From: Symsagittifera roscoffensis
Taxonomy: Eukaryota; Xenacoelomorpha; Acoela; Convolutidae
Assembly: GCF_963678635.1 (NCBI RefSeq)
Contig: NC_087069.1
Coordinates: 11,059,206-11,123,205 of the forward strand
Direction: 5' to 3'
DNA: 64,000 nucleotides
In this document: positions 1 through 11,070 of the stretch, piece by piece
Numbering within the stretch: position 1 is the first letter of the stretch
How the letters are laid out: every line of letters starts with the position of its first letter
The notes under the pieces: model-generated
The model's database searches: none
Told to the model about the DNA's origin: nothing
Seen by the model: the letters and a program-made list of their open reading frames with translations, nothing else
Program-made: the position numbers and the translations under genes

Positions 1-2433
1 TTAATTATCACGTTAACGTTCCGACCTCCCAAATGTAGGTGGAGGCCCTTTTCATGGGTAGCTAATTAATTTCAGGCATCTAAATTTTCTATCTGTTCTC
101 TATTCCAATCCCGAACCTTCTAGCTATCAGGGTAAGGTCTTTCGTCTATTAGGTGTCAAATTAAACCAAACAATCAACTCCGGAGAGCCAAGTGAATTTC
201 CCGTCCAATCATACCATTTAGGAAACTTAACTCTCATACCGCGGTCTCATTACTATCAGTTTCCTCTGGGACTAATTTTCTTTTACCCTGATTGATATTC
301 TCTTAATAGCGCATTCGCCAAGCTAAATTGAACGCAATGCTTGCCAAGTTTACTTTAAATTAAATCCTCTACTCCGATGCTGCAAGGTAAAAACTATATC
401 TCTATCAGCTTCTGCTCTAGTTCCCAATATATAAGTTTTCCTCCCAATTTTTAGCAAGGTGACCCATTCTCATTTCCAAGGGTTGGGCTGGGAAATGCGC
501 CACTTTCCGGTGTTAATATTGGGGCTTTCCATGCAAGTTTGGGGTCAAAACACCCAAGGATCAACTTAAGGTCACCCAGGAGTCAACTGGGGTCAAACTT
601 CTATATTCAGGTTTAGAATCCCATAGGGGTCCTACCTACCAAGTTTCATCCATATCCCGTTATTACTTCCAAAGTTATCCCATTTCTAAGGTCCATTATT
701 TCTTTTCCCAAGGAAAGGCTATTAACACCGGAAGGAGTCACCGGAGGGGTTTCAATCACTCGGGGTTTTTTTCGGGGGTGAGTTGTAGTATCTGATGCCA
801 CCATAAAATCGACATGCCCTCGCTCATTATTTTGCGTAAATTGCCTACTTCCGGTCTAAGGGAGTGCTTTTCCAAGTGCTAACAGCTTTCGGACCAACCG
901 CCGGAATTGGTTCAAATTATAATACAAGATGTATCTTGCCACTACCTATCATTCCTCCAAGATTCAGCTCCCTGCGATCATTGGAGGCCGAGAAACGACT
1001 TCCGGAAGTTAGGGGTGGGTTTGTTTACTTTGGGCATAAAACCGGAAGTGGGGGTCTTGGGGGTCTGGGTTTCGAAACTTAAGCTCCCCTTAACTAGGCC
1101 TACAACCTACTAAAATTTGAGCCCAATACCGCCGCTAGTTTCCGAGTTCTGATAGGGCCATTTACACTTCCGGGAACCGTTATCAATTGGGCCCGGGGGA
1201 TCCGAGGGTTATGGATTTTTTCATGTCCGGGTCAAATCATCTCTAGTATGCGTCCTATGAGTTTCATAAACCTAGCCACTGTAGTTCCCATTTGGGGGGA
1301 AGGTTTGCAGTTTTTACTCCCTCCGCATCTTCTACCATAGGAGGGACTATATTTTCGAAGATTGAACTATTTTGAACTTTACCCTCTGTTTGCTGTACTA
1401 CTTAACTTGATGACGAACCAATCTTACGCTCAGGTTTCTCTATAGCTTCTAATACAGTAGAATCACCAATTTTTCACCACTAAATGATCACCACTAAATT
1501 TGACTGCCATATGAATTAAATTCATCGGCAATGTCACCTGACTTCTCACTAGCGTCGTCACTAGCTTGGCAAAAATGTGGGCTCAGTCCACAAACTAGTT
1601 TCAATAGGTCTTCCATTTGTCGAAAATAAATTTAATTTGGATTAATTTCAGACACTTTTTCAAGGCTTTAGAATGATACGAGCTGTCTAGTTTCACTATT
1701 TTATTAATATGATTTTAATTGGCTTCCTTAATTAGGTATAGAATTTTGATTTCAAACATTACCATAAAACTTCTGGCTTGAAAGGATCTAGTTCTATCTT
1801 TAAGTATTTTTAGATTATTGAAAAAATTTAAAGAATCTAATTGTATCTTAGATTTTTTTAAGTAATGAAACGTTTTAATTAATCTTATTCTTAGTAAGTT
1901 TTTTAACTAATTCTAATTGAAACCATGACACAAACAAAATCATTTTAAAATGCGGCGAAACGATTTGTTGTGCCGCTAGTTTTTCAAGTGAATCAATTTT
2001 GGTTTTTGGTTATAGAACATTGAGGCTACGGACATTTGGCGTCGTTTGGTTCTAGATACAACCGAAATGATAACAAAAAAAAACACTTATCTTTCAATGG
2101 CACTTTTCAATGGCTCAGAATTGCACACTCATTTTTTGCACACAGTCAAATGACCAAAATAAAACTAATTTCATCAGAGTTTTCTTCCATCGTTAAGACC
2201 TTACATCAAATCTGTTAATTTCAAGCTGAGCGATTTAGTTTTGCTCTAAAGGTAATCAGACTCATCTAACTATCTGCAACAAACCCCCACCCCTAGTAAC
2301 TTAGCAAATCCACTCTCACCGCACCTAAATCACTGAATAAACCGTATTTAAACCTTATTAGTGAAAAAATGGGATCAATTTTAAGAAACATTACTGATCA
2401 TCTACAAAGTTTTTGTCTGACCAGTTTTAGATA
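1..2433. other. Gene-free stretch with clustered ACTTCCGG-like motifs
   Basis: I see no convincing coding frame, RNA gene or complete repeat here. The first 1.3 kb is less AT-rich than the rest and contains several copies, in both orientations, of a motif close to ACTTCCGG or CCGGAAGT (near 500, 728, 847, 999, 1040 and 1164), plus repeated GGTCAA-type words around 540-600. The remaining 1.1 kb is ordinary AT-rich sequence. It could be an old decayed repeat or regulatory DNA; the sequence alone does not decide. Confidence 0.4.
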
Positions 2434-3198
2434 ACTCATTTTAAACAAAAATTTTTAATGCTGCCCATCATCATCAATGACTTTCCAACTATTTACTCCC
2501 CTCATCTCCCTTATATATATCCCTTCAAACCCTCTACTTTCTAATTATTGTCACCTCAGTCTTCCCTTAAAACCTCGGGAAAAAACATGACCTCCACAAT
2601 CCAGAAAACCCATTTTTCATTTGTATATGAACCCTTTCCCATTTTAGGTTCAGTTGAATACCAATCCTAAACCTCTACTTGAACAGAAGAGACCCATTTG
2701 GAACCTGATCTAAACTACAATTTAATATTGGATAAATTAGATATTTTACCACTGTAAAATATTTAATATTAACCAATCATAATATTAACCGAGCAGGTTA
2801 TTGCAGATGTCCCAAACTCATTTTAAACAAAAATTTTTAATGCTGCCCATCATCATCAATGACTTTCCAACTATTTACTCCCCTCATCTCCCTTATATAT
2901 ATCCCTTCAAACCCTCTACTTTCTAATTATTGTCACCTCAGTCTTCCCTTAAAACCTCGGGAAAAAACATGACCTCCACAATCCAGAAAACCCATTTTTC
3001 ATTTGTATATGAACCCTTTCCCATTTTAGGTTCAGTTGAATACCAATCCTAAACCTCTACTTGAACAGAAGAGACCCATTTGGAACCTGATCTAAACTAC
3101 AATTTAATATTGGATAAATTAGATATTTTACCACTGTAAAATATTTAATATTAACCAATCATAATATTAACCGAGCAGGTTATTGCAGATGTCCCAAA
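2434..3198 (+). repeat. Perfect 382-bp tandem duplication carrying the first bases of the downstream LTR
   Basis: Two head-to-tail copies (2434-2815 and 2816 to about 3198) look identical on reading. Each consists of about 260 bp of flanking DNA, then the CATT target site and about 86 bp matching the start of the LTR at 3345, then about 40 bp (attaaccgagcaggttattg and on) absent from the full LTR. Because each copy contains the flank-LTR junction, the duplication should post-date the insertion of the 3345-19409 element or have formed with it. An assembly artefact is also possible. Confidence 0.85.
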
Positions 3199-3274
3199 CC
3201 TCCCCCAAACTTTCTTTCACTCAAGCTTCCCGTTATCTCACCTTCAGACGACTCCGTACGACGCTGCAGCAGTC

Positions 3275-3344
3275 GAACCCTTTCCCATTTTAGGTTCAGT
3301 TGAATACCAATCCTAAACCTCTACTTGAACAGAAGAGACCCATT
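3275..3344 (+). repeat. Third, partial copy of the 382-bp unit, running into the 5' LTR
   Basis: From GAACCC at 3275 the sequence repeats the middle of the 382-bp unit and continues into the full LTR. Between the second copy and this one lie about 76 bp (3199-3274) not found in the other copies. The last four bases, CATT at 3341-3344, are the left target-site duplication of the retroelement. Confidence 0.8.
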
Positions 3345-3752
3345 TGGAACCTGATCTAAACTACAATTTAATATTGGATAAATTAGATATTTTACCACTG
3401 TAAAATATTTAATATTAACCAATCATAATCCATCCAACTAACAACCCACATATTTGTAAGTGCTGAAATTACTTGTAATTTCAGCACCAGAGAGATTTGA
3501 ATTTAACTTAGAAATTAGTTACCTCTCCAAGAGAACTTCAGCAGTCGCAATAAGCCAGTATACTCTAGATCTATTGAGCCTAGCAGAGACTAGTTAAAAC
3601 CCTGAGACTAGTAGATATAAGAGTAAGATTAGGATCTGTATTAGACTAAGAAGTTGCACGAATCTATCCGGCCGAAAATAAGATAGCGTGACGAGCAGAC
3701 GGTGTACCCTATCCGAAATTACTCTATGAGTTAACCTCAAGGACCAAACTCA
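3345..3752 (+). repeat. 5' LTR of the 16.1-kb element
   Basis: It begins TGGAACCTGATC and ends AACTCA. It is nearly identical to 19001-19409, with a handful of substitutions, so the insertion is not ancient. A short inverted repeat (AAGTGCTGAAATTACTTG followed by the complementary CAAGTAATTTCAGC, near 3459-3490) could form a hairpin in U3 or R. I could not place a TATA box with confidence. Confidence 0.93.
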
Positions 3753-3754
3753 TC

Positions 3755-3772
3755 TGGTGCGATCATAAGTCT
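3755..3772 (+). other. Candidate primer-binding site
   Basis: Two bases after the LTR end, the sequence TGGTGCGATCATAAGTCT starts with the TGG expected to pair with the CCA end of a tRNA primer. The position is right for an LTR element. I could not match the sequence to a specific tRNA. Confidence 0.6.
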
Positions 3773-3839
3773 CGAATAAGACCTTAATAGCTTAGAATTA
3801 ACCAAATATAGATTAGAAAATAGACAAAACATTTTCAAA

Positions 3840-4073
3840 ATGTTACACAATAATAACTTAATTGAAATGTCTCTACGACTCAATAGATCAGAGCCGATAT
3901 TCCGCGCAATACGAGAACTACCAGGTGTTGGAAAAAGACCTCGGACAAGAGACGACATACGGCTACACATAAACTTACCATTTAGTTTTATGGTTGTACG
4001 GCAAAAGCCAACACAAACTTTTATATTTAGAATCTTATTAGCAATGAATTTAGATTTTCATTTGCAAACATAA
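3840..4073 (+). CDS. Short leader frame, 77 codons, unknown
   Basis: An ATG-started frame lies about 90 bases after the primer site. The first half of its product is charged and plausible as protein; the second half is hydrophobic and less so. No family is recognised. It may be the remnant of a Gag N terminus or a short upstream frame, or chance. Nothing in the sequence decides between these. Confidence 0.25.
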   Translation: MLHNNNLIEMSLRLNRSEPIFRAIRELPGVGKRPRTRDDIRLHINLPFSFMVVRQKPTQTFIFRILLAMNLDFHLQT

Positions 4074-4971
4074 AATTTTGAAGTAAATCTTCATGATTAT
4101 TTCAGGCGCTGAACAAATTACTAATGTACAATAACGATTGATAAAAAGATCTGAAGTCGTTTTCTCAACTTCTGCAGTATTATATAAAACATATTTATTG
4201 AAAATAAAAATAAAAATTCGTAGCATGACAATAAATAGTTAAAAATTATAAATCATCCTGTTGTTCCAGCTTCATCACCTAAAAATAACAGCAATCATAA
4301 GCTAACTAACATCATAAAAAACTAAAACTCTATATCAAATAAGATTAAACCATTTTATACTTAAAATTACTTAATTTTAAACCAGATCATCAAGACTTAT
4401 CCTTGGATCCTAATAAATTTTCCATCTCAATAATTTTAAATTCTGATCATCAAGGCTTATCCTTGGATCAAAAAGAACAATTTTGTTCTCCCCCACCCAC
4501 TTATCAAATGTCTAACGACCTCAAACGTCGATTCACTACCCAACTTTTTCAAAATACCCAGGACTAATGGAAGTTTTTAATAAAACTAACCATTCAAATT
4601 AGGCTAAACAGTGAAGAATTTCGGTTATTCATCCTTCACTTGAACCCTCCTTTTACCAGACCCAGGATAAAACTTAGACTTAGTAAGTTTAAAATAGTAT
4701 CTAACGAACTACTTGTTATAATTATACCTGAACCTTGTGGATCGATTTACTAAATTCCAACCCTTGAACGTAAAAAATCATTCTCCGGAATTGATATACT
4801 TTTCTCTCCAACCCTGAACAAAAAGGCCCAGGTTAAGCTAACCAAAAAATCGTAAGGACTAACAGTCTAGGAAAATAAAAATCATTAATAGCTTCTAGCA
4901 TCCCTCATCCTAAACCTTATGTCATTCAAAAATCTAGGAAATAAACAAACAATCGTTTTACACAATTGTGA
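4074..4971. other. Non-coding leader with a short direct repeat
   Basis: No long frame is present. The motif GATCATCAAG followed by CTTATCCTTGGATC occurs twice about 59 bp apart (near 4385-4410 and 4444-4470) with a single substitution between copies. Its place between the primer site and the first Gag-like frame would suit a packaging or translation-control element, but that is inference. Confidence 0.45.
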
Positions 4972-5880
4972 AATAGACAACCAAAAATACGACCTTGTAA
5001 TAACCCACATACACAAACAGTTGGATACATTCGAACAAAACGACAAACAATAAAAAGAAAAATTATAAACAAACAAAGACAAATAACCCAAAAAAGATTT
5101 TCAGAAATTAGAAACGCATTTTCCGAATCAGAAGCCAGCAGTTTAGACGAACTATACAATTTAAAGGAATCAATAAATAAAAATTGTCCCATTAATGACC
5201 AATTATTTTTTTCCGATTCAGAAACAACTTCAAATTCATCAAAAAGAGGAAAAAGAAGAATAAAAAAGCAATATAAACACATTCCAGTAGACCTATATAA
5301 TTGGAATCAACCAATTAGACATATTGATAATTATATATTAACAGTCATCAAACGAAAAATTGAGCCACACTCAAAGTGACGAAAGTCCAGATGAAGAAGC
5401 AGTTTTTCCTTTTCTTATAGATTCACTCCATGATAGAGGACAAACACGATTTTGAAAAAACTTACTCGTAAATTTATTTGAACCAGTATCTGAAAGACAT
5501 ATGTAACCTAACACAACAAAACGGAATCTACACCATAGAATTCAGCACACCACGAACAGCTCATAATAATTATATAATTCAAACAGACGATATTGATTTA
5601 GAATTTTCAAAAGTATTCATAGAACATATCAAAAGCATACAATATCATAATTAACAAAGAGCAAACTCCATATTCACTAACGAAGTTTTTGCAATAAAAT
5701 ATAGTTATATATCTATTTTAGAAAAAAACAGAAGATCAAAGCACGTCACCAACCGAAACATCCAAACATACAAAAGTAAGAAACGAAATCACAATATTTT
5801 CAACATTTTTATACATATTCCGCGAAAATTTCACCAATAATGATGTCTCACAAAACACTAAACATTATTTGCAAAAAAAT
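4972..5880 (+). pseudogene. Decayed Gag-like leader frames
   Basis: Coding-like sequence without usable ATGs runs through this stretch and changes frame several times. One frame is open from 4972 to the stop at 5377-5379. It gives a basic, then acidic and serine-rich product, including the stretch SESEASSLDELYN and a lysine/arginine cluster. A neighbouring frame is open around 5368-5455, and another around 5500-5655. Amino-acid composition matches the Gag frame that follows at 5886, so this is probably the broken N-terminal part of the same polyprotein. No domain is recognised. Confidence 0.5.
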
Positions 5881-5885
5881 TTAGC

Positions 5886-7616
5886 ATGGTTTATGATAGA
5901 ATATTTTACCCACAACCTAGATTTAATTTCACAAGCAAAAAAAATTTCAGAACCCAAAGTACCAATGACGACACTGTCATTGCAGAACAATCAGATTACG
6001 TTCGGGACCCTGAAAGGTCTCATCCCGCATTTATAAATATTCCACAAGATATCTCGAGTCAAGCGATAAGTACAATATCTTTTCACAGAGATTATGTAAA
6101 AGTAATACTATTAACGATTGACGCAACACCATTAAACTATAATACATTTTTACCTGATACACGAAATAACAGCTTAAATTCAACAGTCATTGATAATGAA
6201 AATCTCAATGGAACCAGAAATCTTACACAGCAAGAAATTCAAACACCATCACACTTCATAAATGAAGAAATCGTTCAAACAACAGTAACAACTACACAAC
6301 AAAATACTTCACCAATACACCCAAATCTGACAACACCAAAAAATCCGAATACATCACTGACACAGGTAACCTTACAGTCAACAGTTAATCCTTCGGTTGC
6401 TCCAAAGTACTCATATATGGACTATCAGACTTATAGACCAATTACAAAACCGTCAAAAACACGAAAAACGTTCACAAGAAACACTTTTGCAGAACACAAT
6501 TATAATTATGCACACCAACAAAAAACAAATCAACCCCCCCGAAAAAATACACAAAATTTAAATCACGTATGTTCCCATTATTGGAATCTCCCAAATACAT
6601 CGACTAATTCAGTAAATTTTCCAGATAATCCACACCCTCCACAGGATTATAGTGAAAATTACCCATTTTTCCAGCAAAATAAAAATAAACAACAAACACC
6701 ATATAACACAAACTATTTATCATCTGATGATGATGATTATCATCAACCAGATATTTTTGCACCATATACTAAAGAATATCGCATACAGAGACCGCGACAA
6801 TCTCAACCATCTCAAAATATGAAAATTTACCCACAAAATCCAACAGATATACAAAATCCACAACAAATACATATACAAAACCCATTTAACACACAATCTT
6901 TTCAACCAATACAGCCACAAAACCCAATGACTATGCATTCTTACCAACCGACTCAAATGCAAAATGAAATACCGCTTCCATATTACCTCCAACAACATGA
7001 AAAAAAAACAAAAAATCAACTTTCAAACTTTTCACAAATGCCAAATGCCGCAGAATCACTACAGATGACTATGAATCCATACCTCATGGGTGGATCGTCA
7101 ATAACATCGAATAAACCATTAATGCTACTCACAAGAACAGACCCTGAATATTCTGTAGAGGATTATTTAAATGCAGTAACAGCAAATTTAATTTCAAATA
7201 TAGGACCCGAACCAATTAATACACCACTCCATCAAAATTGGATACATAGACGCACAGCGTTAATACAAACAACTCTAGATGGCGCAGCTAAAAAACGGTT
7301 TTCAGTATTACCCATAGAAATAAAATCAGATTAAAATAGATTTACACAAGAATTTTCAAAAAGGTTTGATTCTGAAAGAAGCAAACAACATCAAAGAGTT
7401 TTATGCAACGAAATACGCAGATTACCAAACGAAACAATTAAAAAATTAGCAGTTCGACTGGAAACACTAGTTCGAAAAACATATTCACTTAATACACATG
7501 ACTACAAAAACACAAAATTGACAGAAATTTTAAGGATGACCTTAACACCTCAATTAAGGAAAATAGCTATAAAAAGAGAGCATCTCATCCTTCCTCAATT
7601 CGAGAACCAGATTTAG
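5886..7616 (+). pseudogene. Gag polyprotein: Gln/Asn/Pro-rich region plus capsid, interrupted by one stop
   Basis: A 482-codon frame opens at 5886. Residues 1 to about 400 are very rich in Gln, Asn, Pro and Thr, with repeated Q-N-P segments around residues 305-360, and have low complexity. From about residue 415 the sequence becomes capsid-like (TDPEYSVEDYLNAV). A TAA at 7332-7334 ends this frame, but the same frame stays open to a TAG at 7614-7616. The extra part holds a block typical of retrotransposon Gag capsids, with FTQEFSKRFDSER near its start. The stop therefore splits the capsid. Natural readthrough is conceivable, but the element has many other breaks. Confidence 0.75.
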
Positions 7617-7660
7617 ATTTTAGAAAATTAGTAGATAAATAAGAACAAGCAGAAATCACA

Positions 7661-7954
7661 ATGAAACTCGAAGAAACAGAAAATCTAAAACTAAAATCTG
7701 TTAATCGAATTGAAACAAATACTACACATATAAATCATATACAAGAATCAGACACAGACCTGATTGAAAAAATTACTGAAATACTAAACATCTACGAACA
7801 AAATCCAAATTTTAAAGGCAAACCATCTTTCAAAAAATGGTGTAATTAACTCCGACGATACTGACACAGTATCGCCGAAATTAGACAAAAACAACAAGAC
7901 AATCAGAATAAACCTCAAAAGCACAAAGAACCAAATAAATCATACTATCAATAC
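7661..7954 (+). pseudogene. End of Gag with a possible degenerate zinc knuckle
   Basis: A 62-codon charged frame (7661-7849) continues the Gag C terminus in another register and ends at WCN followed by TAA. The bases from about 7838 to 7885 have the length and some residues of a CCHC knuckle, but the frame is broken and several ligand positions are not Cys or His. I regard it as a decayed nucleocapsid. About 100 bases of broken coding-like sequence follow before the protease frame. Confidence 0.45.
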
Positions 7955-9349
7955 ATGAAAATAGATCAAAATCTACCAACAAAAATATATATAGTAATAA
8001 TAGTTCAGGAAAACCACTTCCAAGTAACTCAAATTACTCAAGAAATCAATCACCATATAACTCAAGTTATAGAGTTAGATCGCCCGAACGAAAAAATTCA
8101 CGAAATTTCTCACAAAATAGACATAGCCGATCGAATAACCAAAATAACTATTCACGATCGAATTCAAACACAACAGAATTTGTTTCTGCATCCAGTTCCC
8201 ATTCAAACCCAAGGAATAGACACTTCCAATAATAGATCACGAAACTCATCATACAACAGAAATAGAAATTATTCACACAGTAGGAATAGAAGTTATTCAA
8301 ACAATCGAAATCAGAACTATTCAAACAATAGATCAAGGAATAACTCATATAATAGATCGAACTATCACAGATCAAATGATAACTATCAAAACAGATCACA
8401 AAATATTTCACAAAATCGAAACTCAAGTTACTATAATCGATACAGAATTTATTCCCAGTCACCACATAGGAATAATAACCGTTATCCCGATTCTAAACAT
8501 CGATACAGAATTAACACACCAAAACATCAAAGACATATTAATCAAGTGCAAACACATGAAGAAACATCTTCAGACCCCCCAGGTATTGATGACACAGGAA
8601 GTAATGAACTACAACTAAACCACATTAATTGTGAATCATCGGATACTGAGAGTGATACAGATAATACCATCTCTGAAAATATGATAACAGTCGAAAACGA
8701 CTATGAACCTATCATATACGAACAACTTTTTACTTCACATATAAATGAAAATCAACTGGAACTTCTTCATAATTACTACATTGGACCTATTAAAAATAAT
8801 ACACAAACTACACAAGAAGTAAACGAAATTACCACGGTAATTAAACCTGATAAAAAAGATGAAACACAATGCTCAAACACAAAACATATTTATCAAAATA
8901 TTCAAAAAGAACAACCAAGAGAAAAAATTTGGACAATTCCATTTCTCTTAGAGAGTCCAAGAAGTAAAGAATTTCAACAACCAGATCTTGAAATTGATTT
9001 TTTAATCGACTCAAGAGCTGAATCAAATATAATTAATATTCCCACATGGAATGAAATTAAAACACTACAACCAAATTTAACACCTCTTGAAACATCTAGT
9101 AAATTGGCAACAGCACAAGGATCAACATTAGTAAACTATGGAAAAATCCAACTATTCCTTGTTCCCACAAGAACAATGGAACAAAACAAGATTCTGAACA
9201 AGCCATTTAAACAAACATTTCATATTACTGATATTAAGCACAATATCATTGGCATACCATTTATTACTAAATATATACCAACAATAAATATCTTAAATAG
9301 TAAAATCCATATCAAAGACAAATATACAAAAACAAAAACACAGCCTTAA
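7955..9349 (+). CDS. Aspartic protease frame with Arg/Ser/Asn-rich region; active-site Gly changed
   Basis: This 464-codon frame has three parts. Residues about 85-190 are dominated by Asn, Arg, Ser and Tyr (for example NRSRNSSYNRNRNYSHSRN), likely an RNA-binding stretch. Residues 190-330 are acidic. Residues about 345-460 form a retropepsin: the active site appears as FLIDSRAESNII instead of the D-S/T-G-A pattern, and the family's closing hydrophobic-hydrophobic-G block is seen as NIIGIPF. The Gly to Arg change (codon AGA) should abolish activity. The first 60 residues may be a frame accident rather than real protein. The frame ends before the RT region. Confidence 0.72.
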   Translation: MKIDQNLPTKIYIVIIVQENHFQVTQITQEINHHITQVIELDRPNEKIHEISHKIDIADRITKITIHDRIQTQQNLFLHPVPIQTQGIDTSNNRSRNSSYNRNRNYSHSRNRSYSNNRNQNYSNNRSRNNSYNRSNYHRSNDNYQNRSQNISQNRNSSYYNRYRIYSQSPHRNNNRYPDSKHRYRINTPKHQRHINQVQTHEETSSDPPGIDDTGSNELQLNHINCESSDTESDTDNTISENMITVENDYEPIIYEQLFTSHINENQLELLHNYYIGPIKNNTQTTQEVNEITTVIKPDKKDETQCSNTKHIYQNIQKEQPREKIWTIPFLLESPRSKEFQQPDLEIDFLIDSRAESNIINIPTWNEIKTLQPNLTPLETSSKLATAQGSTLVNYGKIQLFLVPTRTMEQNKILNKPFKQTFHITDIKHNIIGIPFITKYIPTINILNSKIHIKDKYTKTKTQP

Positions 9350-9803
9350 TTTTTTTCCCAATATTAAACAAACAACCACCATTTTTCTCAAAGTTTTACC
9401 CCATTTATGATCAAAAACGGAAACACTTGAAAACACTATCAGGAAATGTATATAATTTTTTAATAAAACAAGTTCATCAGTTTGACAAAAGTCAAAACAA
9501 ACAACAGCTTTTTATGTCAGACTTCGAATTCAAACCTATTCACAAATTTTTCAAACTTACAAGCTCATCCATAAAATACTCAAAAGTACACCATATCAAA
9601 TAACATTACCCTTAGGATTTCTAGGATATTGCAAAACAAATGCTACAATTTCACCTATAATTGAAAACACCTATCGAGAAATTAATATATTACAACTATT
9701 AGATATTTGTCAATCAACAATTCTTGATGAAGAATTATCCAAAAATAATATAATAAGTAATGAAAAAAAATACAGATTATTTCACAAAAACACCATATTT
9801 TAA
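9350..9803 (+). pseudogene. Decayed linker between protease and reverse transcriptase
   Basis: Protein-like short frames occur in changing registers (around 9400-9480, 9600-9720 and 9740-9800), but stops interrupt all of them. Composition is the same A/C-rich, G-poor type as the flanking pol frames. This is most likely the broken pol region that joins the protease to the RT. No motif can be assigned. Confidence 0.4.
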
Positions 9804-10745
9804 ACCGATATTCAATATAACAAATTACACAAAAGAACAACAAAAGTTTTTAACAATTTTAATTTTCAACACTCACAAATCAAACAAGATGAATTTGATA
9901 AATTAGCAAAACAACTGTTAAAATATTCAACAGTCTACGCAACATCAAAATTTGACGTTGGAAAAATCAATTCATCACTACACCTCCCATTAAAACCTGA
10001 CGCAGTTTTCAAAAAACAAAGAGCAAGTAAAGTACCGATTCATTTACACGACAAGGTAAATAGATTACTTGATATTTTAGAACAATACGAAATTATATCA
10101 CCAGTAAATAAAGAAGAACAGCCAAAAGGAAACACCTTCATTAACCCTGTTATCCTTCTAGCAAAAGGTGAATCACTAAAAATAGTTTTAGACGCTAGCT
10201 ATCTCATTTCACTAATTGACGAATCAAAATGCAATTGGCCTATTGAACCCATACAAGTTATCTTAACAAAGATAAATGGTAATTATTTCACAACCGCAGA
10301 TATGAATAGTGCTTATAATCAAATGCCACTAGATGAAAAATCACGACGTTTAACACAATTTGTTATTGGAAATCAACAATATGAATTTAATAACTTATTT
10401 TATGGAATATTCATAGAACCAGCAGCTTTTTCAGCTTTCATGAGTAAAATTTTAAGACCATTATTACTCAAGAAAAATGCAATCACCTATTTAGACGATG
10501 TTTTTCTGCCATCACAAACCAAAGACGAAATGTTTACAGTTTTAGAACAATATCATAAAATACTTCAGAACGAAAATCTGAAAGCATCCCCCGATAAATC
10601 ACACTTCTTTTTAACAAGCGATAAGTTTTTAGGATATAATATTGAACAAAACACTATCACTCCATTAAAATCACGCATTGATGCAATCCAAAAACTTCAG
10701 CCACCTACAAATAAAAAAAAATCCAAGAATTCCTTGGAATGGTGA
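9804..10745 (+). pseudogene. Reverse transcriptase, Ty3/gypsy type, frameshifted at the 3' end
   Basis: The frame is open from 9804, after a TAA at 9801-9803, through to 10745; no ATG is expected inside a polyprotein. The first ATG, at 10302, falls in the catalytic core. Visible RT blocks in order are the fingers region (NPVILLAKGESLKIVLDA), motif A (FTTADMNSAYNQMP), motif B (YEFNNLFYGIF...AAFSAFM) and motif C (TYLDDVF), followed by the primer-grip-like block SHFFLTSDKFLGYNI. Catalytic aspartates are present. The frame is lost in an A-run near 10712-10720, which moves coding into another register for about 50 bases and then a third. Confidence 0.85.
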
Positions 10746-10764
10746 ATTTATTAAGAAATATGTC

Positions 10765-11070
10765 TACAAAATGCAATCATACTTAAGACCTTTCTATAGC
10801 ATCCTCAGACAACAAAATCATTTTGAATGGACCACTGAACATCAAACACGATTTGAAGGAATTAAAAAGCTTTTGACAGAACAAATTTCAAACACAATTC
10901 CAGATCCAAATCAACCATTCTATGCAATGTGCGATGCTTCAAATTTTGGCATCGGCGCAGCATTGCTACAATCAGATAATGAAACAAATAAAATGAATCT
11001 TATATCAGCAAATTCACGATTATTCACAGAAGCAGAGCCGATAGATACTGAACTCCAGGCATATCTATAA
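10765..11070 (+). pseudogene. RT connection and truncated RNase H
   Basis: After two frameshifts the coding register resumes here and ends with TAA at 11068-11070. It shows the connection region (LRPFYSILRQQNHFEWT) and the start of RNase H with the conserved Asp in CDASNFGIGAALL. The remainder of RNase H, including the usual TDH block, is missing, and no integrase HHCC or DDE motif follows. An internal deletion of the end of pol is the simplest explanation. Confidence 0.75.

Noticed and set aside
864-1113. Two overlapping + strand frames of about 70 codons
   Set aside because: They have different registers over the same bases, no conserved features and lie in the motif-rich non-coding region.
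6720-7019. Minus-strand 99-codon frame rich in Trp and Leu
   Set aside because: It is antisense to the Gln/Asn/Pro-rich part of Gag.
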